A stretch of DNA of 20,006 nucleotides from Theodoxus fluviatilis (GCA_034096865.1 JAWQFJ010008537.1:1-20006); one strand, 5' to 3'. Shown: positions 9,114 through 17,314, numbered from the stretch's first letter. Made by a program: numbers and translations. The notes: generated by a model from the letters alone, not told the origin.

Positions 9114-10111
9114 AGGCCTGCTCACACGTGGACACATTTCTGGCAACTATGCTGTTTCCCTCGGAAATGTCGCGCTTGCAAGTGGCAATAAATGTTTCGG
9201 TTGTGCCTTTACGGCCTCCTCACACGTGGCAAGTTTTGTTGAAAGGACACAGAATGGCCTTGTGTCAGGTAAAGCGCTAAATGAGAACTGAGGTGAGATT
9301 AAGTTTTTTTAAAATCAGGCGAGAGCATATATATGCAAGAAAATAAAACAGGGTCAACCGCGTGGTTGTCGACAACGATACCAACTAGGTCACGTGTGTT
9401 ACATTAAATTGGATGTGTTGATAGATATCTTTCCAGCTTTCCCCGTAGCATCGTGCTCATAGTGATAGTATGGTGCCCGGTATTTCTTTCGATTTACAAG
9501 TCACGATCCAACCAATTCTCCCACAAACAAAACAAGAAAAACGCCTATGGTGTGAACTCGCATTCGAGATCCCGTACTAACTCTGCTCTCCGCCCAGACA
9601 TTCAACATGGGGTTGGTGTATTCAAACTCGGTCAAGTCAGCCGCGCTTCTTGTATCAACAGGTTTTTCGCAATAAATGGCACATATTGCTACAGTGATGA
9701 AAAACTGTACAAGAAATTCCTATATAGGCGTCAGGACATCCTACAACTGACAAATGAAGTTGCAGAAGCCACAGAAAATTCGAATCGGGGGTGTCGAGGC
9801 CGCCATTTGGACAGTGTTGGACACTTCTTTTACCACATCACAGGAAGGAATCCATCTGATTGGCTGTTTGATAGAGTGTCCAAGGGGTGTCCGACGGACA
9901 AAAAAAATAGTACGTGTTCCTATTCGGCGGACACTCGACAGAACATAGCTTTTGGAACCTGCGAGCGCGACATTTCCTATGGAAACAGGATACTTGCCGG
10001 AACATTGCCACGTTTGAGCACATCTGAAACATTTTTTTGCCACTTGCAAGCGTGACATTTCCTATGGAAACAGCCTATTTGCCAGAAATGTGTCCACATG
10101 TGAGGAGGCCT
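9114..10111. mobile_element. PIF/Harbinger-like DNA transposon, degraded
   Basis: A 998-bp element. Its left end, 9114-9198, matches the reverse complement of its right end, 10026-10111, over about 85 bp. Shared landmarks are AGGCCT(G/C)CTCACA(C/T)GTGG, GACACATTTCTGGCAA, GGAAATGTC and CGCTTGCAAGTGGCAA. The flanking triplets are TAA on the left and TCA on the right, close to the TWA duplication typical of PIF/Harbinger. Extra subterminal copies lie at 9213-9232 (direct orientation on the left) and 9958-10020 (on the right), so both ends look duplicated. A transposase scrap sits inside on the plus strand. No intact transposase is present, so it is non-autonomous. Confidence 0.75.
9660..9782 (+). 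pseudogene. Harbinger-type transposase N-terminal scrap
   Basis: Lies within an open frame (9453-10055). The part reading YSDEKLYKKFLYRRQDILQL followed by TNEVAEATENSNRG resembles the N-terminal helical segment of animal Harbinger transposases (pattern 'sDeeLyrrfRFrredIl.l...l......RN'). The RN-containing helix and the catalytic DDE core that normally follow are absent; after about 9785 the frame runs into terminal-repeat sequence. The comparison is from memory of the family pattern, not a search. The position between matching inverted termini supports it. Confidence 0.55.
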
Positions 10112-11143
10112 TCAGGCTAGTTAAAAAGCAATCAAAAGGAACTGATCTGTTGCTCAGGGAGTGATCGCTGTAAATTATACGCAACAACTAATCGGTTAAT
10201 CAATTCTCGCAATAAAATGTCTTCAAGACCCGACACTACCTGCTATTCGTTGGCATCTTGAAAGTATCTTCCGTTTCTTTCGCGAGCTGTGCATGTATAG
10301 TATAGTGGCAAGCCCGCTCGCTGGCGAGATGATCGCGTCTGATGGCTTCTAGGGAACGAACGCACGGGAAGGTTTACTGTTGCAGCATCGAGCGGCTTCG
10401 TCCGTATCTTGTGCTCCCTAACACGACTTTTAGGTCTCGGTGTCGCGATCTAAGGCTGAAATTGTCACTCGTACTGCTAGTTATTACTATTTTGATGCCG
10501 AAGCTGTCGTCCTCTGCGAGCCATTCCGATGCTGGCCACCATGCGAGGCTGAATTGATAACTACTTTAGAGTGCGCACGCCAGGAGGCAAACGTGCCTTA
10601 TTTCCTTTTTGTCGAAGTAACTTTTCCATAACTGGAAACAAACGAACAAGCGAACAAGCGAACTTCCTGACACACTTGCCTTAATTTCGACAAAGCAAGT
10701 CGAGATGCAGACGTGTGCTTGCAAGAAGGTCAATCACTGGCTGAGAGATTGCAGCCCGATCAAGATAGACGTCACAAGAAATAGTGTGATGTCATCATGC
10801 AAGGTAGTTTCGCGCATTTCGTTTTCATTCTAGTTCTTGTTATAGTGCGCATTTGGAGGGAAAAGGGCACCCGAAAAACTTTCATAGACCATGCAACAGT
10901 TTTGCAAGAACAAGCTGGTAAGGTGGATGGACGTCGGTTTGGTGAGATACAGTTTCCGTAGACACTTATCAGCAAAAGCCTACCTTTCCCCCTGCAACGA
11001 ACGATAAGATAATCATAATGTATACAGTCCTTCGGTATCTGCCGAGTACAAACATACAAACAAGCAAACAAATATTGGATACCGTATGCCAGGAGTGCTT
11101 TTTCCCCTCGAAACAGAACCGAGCATCAAAGGCTCCTTCTCAT
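10112..11143. other. No recognisable gene
   Basis: A 63-codon plus-strand frame, 10440-10631, ends at a TAA and has protein-like composition (for example SYYYFDAEAVVLCEPFRCWP). It has no recognised family and no clear acceptor. The remainder is unremarkable. Confidence 0.35.
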
Positions 11144-11196
11144 CGGGGGCGAGGGGGAGGGGAGTGGGGGTGGGGTGGGGGTGGGGGGGCGGGCGG
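11144..11196. repeat. G-run tract
   Basis: Poly-G with regular single A, T or C interruptions (GGGGGTGGGG type). Potential G-quadruplex on plus. Confidence 0.9.
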
Positions 11197-11414
11197 ATTA
11201 ATTTCGGGCTCCTGAAGTATTGCTTTTTGAATCTCCCAAAACATCACGTGTGAAATCCCTTCTGTTACTCAGGTACGATCGATGTAATCGTTATCCCATG
11301 CGGATGGTGTGCCCCACCAGTCTCTACTCTCTTCATCCCACGTAAAGGGACTACCCTGTAAAATCTAATGCGTACCCGAAATAAACATTAAATTATAAAA
11401 ACATATTTTTCTTT

Positions 11415-11582
11415 CAGACAAGTTTTATTTTCTTCCTCATGATATCTTTTTGTCACACGTAGAAAATAATCATCTTTCCTGTGAGGCTCAGATAATGGGC
11501 ATAAAAATTGAAATACTAGAACAGCTTAGAATCTACGAAAACAAGCAGGCTCACAACCCCAATTTCCTTCCCAAATCCCTCT
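11415..11582. repeat. Direct repeat, unit A (168 bp)
   Basis: Begins CAGACAAGTTTTATTTTCTT and ends CCAAATCCCTCT. It matches 11724-11890 imperfectly along its length, at a period of 309 bp. Both units hold TTTTATTTT, an AATAAA on the minus strand. Confidence 0.8.
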
Positions 11583-11723
11583 AACACCTTATCTACAGCA
11601 CAACTAAGCTCTAAATAGCATGCAAGAGGGAGAAGAAAACTGAATTCTCCCCTTGACCACAATCCATGATGATGCACGTTATCTGGGACACGGGAAGGCC
11701 ATGGTGGACACCTTTTTTGGTTC

Positions 11724-11890
11724 CAGACAAGTTTTATTTTCTTCTTCATGACAACGTATTCTCTCTCACAAAATGCTCACTTTTCCATGATGGTTCAAAT
11801 AACAGGTATAAAAATTTCCACACAAGAATAGCTAAGAATCTATTAAAACATACTAGCCCTCAATCCCAATGCGCCTTTCCAAATCCCTCT
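11724..11890. repeat. Direct repeat, unit B (167 bp)
   Basis: Second copy of the 11415-11582 unit with many substitutions and the same first 20 bases. The 141 bp between the units are not clearly repeated. It may be two diverged solo copies of an unknown element or an old segmental duplication. Confidence 0.8.
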
Positions 11891-12357
11891 CACTTGTGCA
11901 GGGCCATTTTTTCGGGACACAGCGGGACGTCCGGGGTGAAGAGTGAACTCGGGCAAGGCGATTGGGGGAGCCTACAAACAGATATACGTGATGGGGGGCA
12001 GTCTGTCAACTATGCGTTTTTGCAGAAATGTGTGCGAGGGACACACAATTTTCATGTCCTGGAATAATTAGTCTGCAAAATACGTTTAAACGCGTGAAAA
12101 CAACTTTATTATGCTTTTCCTCCACTGATCAGGGTTTTTTTTTGGACCCACCTTTGACCATGCACAGATCTTGATTCTATTTTGGATGGGCATAGGTTTT
12201 ACAATGTGATCCTACAGTCTTAAAACAAATATCAAATTAGTCAGAATAGACTGCAGATTTCAAACATACTTACATCTCTAAACACCGAACAACTGAGTTT
12301 GGACTGGGCTTGAGGTGGCTGGCCACTTCATTGTGCACGTTTCGTGAGGTTAAGCAC
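11891..12357. other. No recognisable gene
   Basis: No coding signal or repeat seen. Confidence 0.45.
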
Positions 12358-12480
12358 ACGTGTGTATTTATGTGTGTATGTGTGTGTGTGTGTGAGTGCG
12401 TGTGTGTGTGTGCATGTGCATGCGTGTGTGTTTATTTGTATACATAAGTATGTGTACATGTATGTGCATGCATATGAGTG
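12358..12480. repeat. (GT)n-type microsatellite
   Basis: TGTGTGTG runs with CATG and TATG interruptions. Confidence 0.93.
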
Positions 12481-12517
12481 TGAACGCTTGGAAGTATGAG
12501 ACCATACGTGGGTATGC

Positions 12518-12561
12518 ATATGTCTTTCTCTGTCTTTGTCTCTGTCTCTGTCTCTCTCTCA

Positions 12562-12596
<35 letters not shown>

Positions 12597-12622
12597 ACTC
12601 TCTCTCTTTCTTTCTCTCTCTC
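12518..12622. repeat. (CT)n microsatellite
   Basis: TCTCTGTCTCTG grading into pure CT dinucleotides. It directly abuts the LINE fragment that begins near 12623. Confidence 0.95.
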
Positions 12623-12810
12623 AAACAGAAAGTTGTACAACTGCTTTTAAACACGTGGAATTTGCACACGTTGAGCCCCAAAGTATCTTTTAAGATGCTG
12701 GATGCCCAGGTACAACCATCGTTACTGTACGACTCAGAGCTCTGGGGCATAAACAGAAGAGCCAGTGTAGAAGAGGCACATTTGTTTGCATGCAAGCGCT
12801 TTCTGAGTAT
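12623..12810 (+). pseudogene. LINE reverse-transcriptase C-terminal fragment, 5' piece
   Basis: The plus-strand frame encodes a segment with SFKMLDAQVQPSLLYDSELW, then GINRRASVEEAHLFACKRFL. This matches the region after the RT catalytic core of many invertebrate LINEs ('fkiFDaqvqP.LlYGaElWG......ie..h..fcKrfL.v'). The frame stops resembling the family exactly after FLS, at 12808-12810, where foreign DNA begins. It resumes in the same phase at 15422. The 5' part of the LINE, including the RT core, is missing; the fragment starts directly after the CT microsatellite. Confidence 0.8.
12809..12810 (+). other. Left copy of AT target duplication
   Basis: AT at 12809-12810 and AT at 15422-15423 flank the inserted 2611-bp segment. 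Counting AT once restores the LINE codon phase (AGT, ATT, GAC, ATT, AAG). Confidence 0.5.
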
Positions 12811-12815
12811 GGCCG

Positions 12816-13560
12816 GAGAAGAGTTCAATAGGGGTCATATGGTGAACCATGATGGTGCGTTACATAACTTCCTGTGCTATATATCGGGGTATGTTTCGCG
12901 TCTGTGTTGAGGAGTGATGATCGCTAGATCCTGGCGAAAGGATGGCATTAAAACATGCAAACAGTTTAATTAGATATACAAAATTATCGAAAATTGTCTT
13001 ATAGACTATTATAACGTATAATTTCTGCACAAAACCCACAGAAGATAAGTAAACAAACCACACCGTACGTACCTAGAAGACGAACACGATCAAACCGTAG
13101 CCACTACGCCAGCAGACGATCGAGCTAGTGTGATATAATGTTTCACGTAACGCTCGAATGAGTGGCAGCATATAACTGTTTAGTTCTCGCTTGAACTGAC
13201 CATTGCGTTTCCCTGGTCTGGCGAGGATCGAAAAAATTCACGATCATCGAGTCGATGAGTGATCAACTTGCCCGCACTCGGCATAATGTAACTTGTAAGA
13301 TCGGGTCGATGATGATAAGAAAATGGCATTAAAGCACAAAACGAAGTTTCATGACCACTTAAATAACCCAGTATATTAATAACTGACCATTTTTACACTT
13401 ACAGCTATTGCTTAAATCTTACAAAGCAAACAAAACATACTGCGGGGAGTGTCCCGACATACATCAAAACTCAAAGCATGAGTGATCGTTTCGCTTTGCT
13501 CATTCTGCTCCGACATGGTAAGCTGGCTATGCCAAGAAACCGACATCTAGATCAGAGTAA
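12816..13560. other. Left arm of the inserted transposon, no gene recognised
   Basis: AT-rich, with short minus-strand frames only (such as 12860-13063). The string ATGGCATTAAA occurs twice (near 12943 and 13324). On the minus strand AG|GTACGT near 13078 is a good splice donor, but no matching exon could be built. Confidence 0.35.
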
Positions 13561-13585
13561 GTTGTTACTTTTTTTTCCAAAGGTG

Positions 13586-13697
13586 ATGTCCGCGAGGAAG
13601 AAAACGCGTTACGTAGACTCTCTAAAGCCCGATGCCCGTCGATGTTACCTCAACAAAATATTATTGAGGTGATCGGCGGGCTCGATCCATACCAGCT
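13586..13697 (+). pseudogene. SWIM/YqaJ-associated protein N-terminal exon, 5' piece
   Basis: ATG at 13586 opens MSARKKTRYVDSLKPDARRC, then YLNKI. This resembles the start of a large family of animal hypothetical proteins that go on to a SWIM zinc finger and a YqaJ-type nuclease ('...kRYvd.L...ar.RYl.Kl..igGvDPYel'). A one-base loss (or two-base gain) just before 13666 moves the continuation EVIGGLDPYQL into another frame. The sequence CCAAAG at 13577-13582 after a T-run could be an acceptor. At CAGCT (13693-13697) the coding similarity stops and the SINE-like repeat begins; the next residues (TKDQLDAEL) are found at 14924. The family match is from memory, not a search. Confidence 0.55.
13685..13697 (+). 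other. 13-bp target-site duplication, left copy
   Basis: ATCCATACCAGCT here is identical to 13880-13892. The two copies flank the SINE-like repeat exactly. Confidence 0.9.
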
Positions 13698-13879
13698 GAT
13701 GACCCTGTGGGTTGGGGGTAAGAATTGACCTACCGCGTTTCCCTACGTGATTCGTAGGAGGCGAATAACTATAGGGACATCGTGACTTGATTTGCGCTGA
13801 TTCGGAACTATTCTAGAGGTTTTCGTGCTCAGTGGCATTACATAGCCTACAAAGGCTGATAGACCGTAAAACTCCATCC
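13698..13879 (-). mobile_element. SINE-like dispersed repeat, copy 2
   Basis: A 182-bp unit, reverse-oriented relative to copy 1 at 6789-6963. On the minus strand it starts GGATGGAGTTTTACGG and ends CCCAACCCACAGGGTCATC. The identical 13-bp flanks are of the length made by target-primed retroposition. No poly-A tail or Pol III box is seen. It interrupts the YqaJ-associated exon. Confidence 0.85.
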
Positions 13880-13892
13880 ATCCATACCAGCT
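13880..13892 (+). other. 13-bp target-site duplication, right copy
   Basis: Identical to 13685-13697. Its last five bases (CAGCT) also serve as the left duplication of the 1026-bp element that starts at 13893. Confidence 0.9.
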
Positions 13893-14918
13893 CAGGGGCG
13901 GATCTGGGGGGGGGGGGGGGGTGTGCAATGGGTGCAATTGCACCCCCCCCCCCCCCCAGCGGGACAAAAAAAAAAAGAAAAAAAAGAGATATGTTGATAA
14001 TGTAGTAATGTAAATGTAATTGCACCCCCCCCCCCCCAAGCAAAAAGACAAAAAAATGAGAGAGAGACTCAGGGAAAGAGATGTTGATAAATATTGGAAT
14101 GTAAATATAATTGCACCCCCCCCCTCCTCGGCTTAAAAAAAGAAGAAGAGAGAAGCTGATAAATATAGTAATGTAAATGTAATTGCACCCCCCCCCCCCT
14201 CTCCCTCGGCAGAACAAAAAAGAGAAAGAGATGCTGATAAATATAGTAATGTAAATGTAATTCCACCCCCAGCCAAAAAACTAACTAAATAAATTAAAGA
14301 AATAAAATACATAAACAATGATAATACATAAATAAAAAAATGGAAAGAGAAATATGTTGATAAATATAGTGATGTAATTGCACCCCCCCCCCCCCCCCAG
14401 CCAAAATAAAAAGGGGTGGGTGGGTGCAGAGAGAGAGAGATGCTGATAAATATAGGAATGCACTAGTAAAATTAAATGTAATTGCACCCCCCCCCCCCCC
14501 CACCCCCATATAAAGATTATTAAATTCGAGGTATGATCTTGTTGCAAAGACTTTTTCCTCATGTTGTTTTTGTGAATTGTGATTCTTTATTATTAACATC
14601 GAACTTATTTAGCACTGTACATTTTCGAGCATGTGCTTCCCAAGAGAGAGACAGTTGGTCCTATCTCCAACCCCCACCACATCAGTGGCAAAATGTATCG
14701 CCTGAAAATAGCACTTTACACGCTCAGATTGCACCAGATTGCACCATTTTGCTTCCTTTTTATAAAAAAAATTCCGGGGGGGCATGCCCCCGGACCCCCC
14801 TAGCATGCTCGGCGCTTCGCGCCGTCGGTTCGTCGCTTCGCGCCTTCGCTGATAAGATACAAAACAAAACAAAAAAGGACTTTGCACCCCCCCCTTTCAA
14901 AACCCAGATCCGCCCCTG
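13893..14918. mobile_element. 1026-bp non-autonomous DNA transposon with 16-bp perfect TIRs
   Basis: The left end CAGGGGCGGATCTGGG (13893-13908) and the right end CCCAGATCCGCCCCTG (14903-14918) are perfect inverted repeats. CAGCT flanks both sides (13888-13892 and 14919-14923), giving a 5-bp duplication. No transposase is encoded. The left half holds seven units ending in ATTGCACCCC(n); the right half has a short GC-rich inverted segment near 14776-14850. TIRs of the CAGGGGCGGATC type are, from memory, common in marine invertebrate genomes, often classed with hAT; a 5-bp rather than 8-bp duplication leaves the superfamily open. Confidence 0.9.
13930..14510. repeat. Internal tandem units with poly-C tips
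   Basis: The motif ATTGCACC (ATTCCACC once) followed by 5 to 17 C starts at 13937, 14019, 14110, 14182, 14260, 14377 and 14481, with spacings of 82, 91, 72, 78, 117 and 104 bp. The body of each unit is an A-rich stretch followed by AGAGATGTTGATAAATATAG and TAATGTAAATGTA or close variants. Phe/Leu/Gly-rich minus-strand frames here are repeat translations. Confidence 0.9.
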
Positions 14919-15130
14919 CAGCTGACGAAGGATCAGCTTGATGCGGAATTGAGAAACATTCCGCCAACGAGTGCCACGGACATATTTACCTATGTTGTTC
15001 TCTGAACATCGGCGTGCACGTTGGAAGAGTTACAGAATTATGGGTCTTTGGAAGCCTATCGATTCTTCGTAGCAGGATTTGTGGGAGAAGACTGCTCGTT
15101 CTCGCTGGATGTTTGTCTCGAAGGTCAGAT
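14919..15130 (+). pseudogene. SWIM/YqaJ-associated protein N-terminal exon, 3' piece
   Basis: Continues the exon cut at 13697. The frame from CAG at 14919 gives QLTKDQLDAELRNIPPTSAT, DIFTYVVL, then a TGA stop (14999-15001). It goes on in the same frame with TSACTLEELQNYGSLEAYRF and FVAGFVGE. This is the family pattern 'P.....Di..YLv...S.yT.eelk.YkSLeAY.yFv.GwV'. A possible donor GAAG|GTCAGA lies near 15125. The later SWIM and nuclease exons are not in the inserted segment. One stop and the upstream frameshift make it non-functional. Confidence 0.6.
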
Positions 15131-15421
15131 CTCTTCTGTAAATCGTCTTTTTCCATCCTCTTCGTCTGGCTTCGGTCATCCATTGCACAATCAGTCCTTG
15201 ATTGGTTTTCACTGATGGCATACGGTAGTAGAAGCGTTTGACTCCTCTTTATATGCCTTTTTGTTGGTTGTTAAAACAATCTTTCATGCAGCAAGAAGTC
15301 GGCATGGTTGCACGTCTCCCGTAGCACAGAGCTAGCAGACAGCGCTCGTCTCCTACCATCATGGCCGACGCACGTGGCTTCTACAAATAACTCCGGAAGT
15401 GACGACAACCCGTCTTCGGCC
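15131..15421. other. Right arm of the inserted transposon
   Basis: No gene recognised. It ends with CCGTCTTCGGCC, the inverted partner of the left end, 25-30 bp after TTCCGG/CCGGAA and TGACG strings. A forward ATGGCCGACG at 15361 resembles the terminal motif in direct orientation. Confidence 0.4.
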
Positions 15422-16130
15422 ATTGACATTAAGTCCCCAAATAGTATGCTCTATGGAGAATTAGGGCGATACCCTTTGTTTATCAATAGCACAGTTAGGG
15501 CAGTTAAATATTGGATAAGACTCTGTAAGATGTCAAAAACTAGACTCCCAAAACAGGCCTACTTAACGTTGTTAAAAATCAAGTGGCCTGAAGGGAAGAT
15601 CTGGGTGAGATCAATTGAAGAAACATTGTCGAACCTTGGGTTTGCATATATATATTGCAGAAAGGGGGAACTGTGCATGAAAAAGCGTTTTTGCATTCTC
15701 TAGTCTAAAGCAGCGCTTGCGCGACTTTTACGAACAAGACTGACTCGAAAAACACTGCAATAGTGAGATATTCACTCTCTACCATTCTTTTAAATTCCTT
15801 CTGCACTGTGAAAGTTACCTTTGTGACATAAAGATGAAAAATTTCAGGGATGCTTTTTTACGCTTCCGACTGGGTAGCAATGACCTCAGAGTAAACGCAA
15901 GGTCAAGGGTTGCAATTGATGTAGACTTGCATTGTCCATTTTGTCAGGAGGACGAAACTGAAACCCATTTTTTACTTAAAGCCATGCATATAATGATTTC
16001 AGGAAAAAAGTTTATTTCAAGACATATGTCCAAAGATGGGTTTGCTTGCATATCCAACCTAATCGCAGGTCACGAAATACGAAAAACGAGGGATGTCACA
16101 ATGTTTGTATTTTACGCTTTTAAACGTTGA
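15422..16130 (+). pseudogene. LINE post-RT C-terminal region, 3' piece
   Basis: Resumes the LINE frame cut at 12810. It reads DIKSPNSMLYGELGRYPLFI, then NSTVRAVKYWIRL, a typical LINE segment ('tPn.mvYGELGRyPL.i....raikYWirL'). Frameshifts near 15675 and 15700 follow. The frame then runs SLKQRLRDFYEQD, a TGA stop where Trp is usual, and on from 15834 through NFRDAFLRFRLGSNDLRVNA to LHCPFCQEDETETHFLL, the CPFC...H zinc-binding end common in these LINEs. The stop at 16128-16130 is near the normal end. At least two frameshifts and one stop make it dead. The clade (CR1/L2-like or other) cannot be settled by eye. Confidence 0.8.
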
Positions 16131-16470
16131 GGAGAGAAAATGTTGCAGAGATAGAGGATTCATGTGTTGGTCTAATCAATATTGCAGTATATGCGCTTAT
16201 GAAAGCACACATATCTGCAATCATCCGTGGAAACATTTATTAAAATCTCATTAACAGTACATAGAATTGACAGGTGTTGTAATTGAGATTCCACATATGA
16301 GGCATTAATCCAGTAATGAGTAGTGAGTACTCTTCACTACTCATAGTGTCTTTAATTTCGTTTGTAAATGTATCTCTTGTAAAGTTATTTATTGCTATTC
16401 CTGTTTAAAGTTTGTAAATAGTGTAAAACATCAGAAGAGTCGTCGGCCAAATAAAGGTCAATGATTAAAT
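16131..16470 (+). other. LINE 3' untranslated region
   Basis: AT-rich sequence following the LINE stop, containing a perfect hairpin (16316-16344) and AATAAA at 16450-16455. It passes directly into CAATGATTAAATTTAATCAA and the AATC array, as expected for a LINE ending in short tandem repeats rather than poly-A. Confidence 0.55.
16316..16344 (+). other. 11-bp perfect hairpin in the LINE 3' UTR
   Basis: ATGAGTAGTGA (16316-16326), loop GTACTCT, then TCACTACTCAT (16334-16344). It lies about 105 bases before AATAAA. A 3'-end stem-loop is a plausible template-recognition site for the LINE reverse transcriptase. Confidence 0.8.
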
Positions 16471-16504
16471 TTAATCAAATGAAATCAAATCAAACCAATC
16501 AAAT

Positions 16505-16547
<43 letters not shown>

Positions 16548-16701
16548 GTAATCAAATCAAACAATCAAATCAAACAATCAAATCAATCAATCAAATCAAA
16601 TCCATCAAATCAAATCAATCAATCAAATCAAATCAATCAAATCAATCAATCAATCAATCAATCAATCTCTCTGTCTGTCTGTCTGTTTCTCTGTCTGTCT
16701 C

Positions 16702-16777
<76 letters not shown>

Positions 16778-16826
16778 TCTCTCTCTCTCCCTCCCTCTCC
16801 CTCTCTGTCTCTTTCTCTCCCTCCCT

Positions 16827-16887
<61 letters not shown>
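16456..16887. repeat. Compound microsatellite (AATC)n-(CTGT)n-(CT)n
   Basis: AATC/AATCAAATC units run to about 16666, CTGT units to about 16735 and CT dinucleotides to about 16887, with a C-run near 16827. Asn/Gln/Ser and Arg/Glu frames through it are repeat translations. Confidence 0.96.
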
Positions 16888-16889
<2 letters not shown>

Positions 16890-17192
16890 CAGCAGATGCA
16901 AAGCAAACGTAACATCACTATGAATAAAACAGACAACAAATGGCCTCGGTGAATATACAGACATCTTTGAGACGCCCTTACAAGTAGCAGGACTTTGCTT
17001 CAGTAACGATTTGAGGCTGTCAACGTGAATGATTAAATAGTCAATGATTTCAAAGAAGGTGTGACGAGATCCCCCTCCCCCTTCTATTGTATCTACTAAA
17101 CCTGTGGTATGCAAATTAGCGTGGCTGTCAACCATTCCTAAAATAGTAATGCTAGAGTTATGTTGTTGAGGGCTTGCCAACCAGGGTTTGCA
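16888..17192. other. No recognisable gene
   Basis: Unique sequence after the microsatellite; no coding or repeat signal seen. Confidence 0.45.
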
Positions 17193-17314
17193 CATTCAGC
17201 GTGGCTGAGACTAGTGAATATAGTCTCAGCAACAGGTTGGTCACGTGATAGCCTTAATTCTTCCATAACATGCATACCACCGTTCTGAACACAGAGTCTC
17301 AGCCACGCTGAATG
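17193..17314. repeat. 19-bp perfect inverted repeat with nested hairpin
   Basis: CATTCAGCGTGGCTGAGAC (17193-17211) and its exact complement at 17296-17314 are 84 bp apart. A second, competing 9-bp stem, CTGAGACTA (17205-17213) with TAGTCTCAG (17221-17229), uses the same left arm. ACAGGTTGGTCACGTGA follows at 17232-17248. Confidence 0.85.

Larger units (their letters stand above)
12811..15421 (+). mobile_element. Inserted DNA transposon, ISL2EU-like (inferred)
   Basis: The 2611-bp segment interrupts the LINE. Its ends are GGCCGGAGAAG at 12811 and, reading inwards on the other strand from 15421, GGCCGAAGACG: 9 of 11 matched as an inverted pair. It is flanked by AT. Removing the two later insertions inside it (13698-14923) leaves about 1385 bp. 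That core carries the broken exon described below, which resembles proteins linked to a YqaJ nuclease. As I recall, ISL2EU elements (relatives of PIF/Harbinger) make AT duplications and encode a YqaJ protein beside the transposase. No transposase is visible, so this would be a non-autonomous or decayed copy. The boundaries are supported by LINE continuity; the superfamily call is inference. Confidence 0.55.

Noticed and set aside
13885..13892. 8-bp hAT-type target duplication for the CAGGGG element
   Set aside because: The bases left (TACCAGCT) and right (CAGCTGAC) of the element do not match over 8 bp; only CAGCT matches.
13930..14510. CRISPR-like array
   Set aside because: Units are of irregular length with low-complexity poly-C and A-rich parts, there are no unique spacers, and the context is eukaryotic.
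13813..14599. Series of Gly/Leu/Tyr-rich minus-strand frames resembling a repeat protein
   Set aside because: They are translations of the tandem units inside the 1026-bp transposon; the poly-C runs shift frame from unit to unit.
16662..17195. 177-codon Arg/Glu-rich minus-strand protein
   Set aside because: Most of it is the CT/GA dinucleotide array; the rest has no recognised motif.
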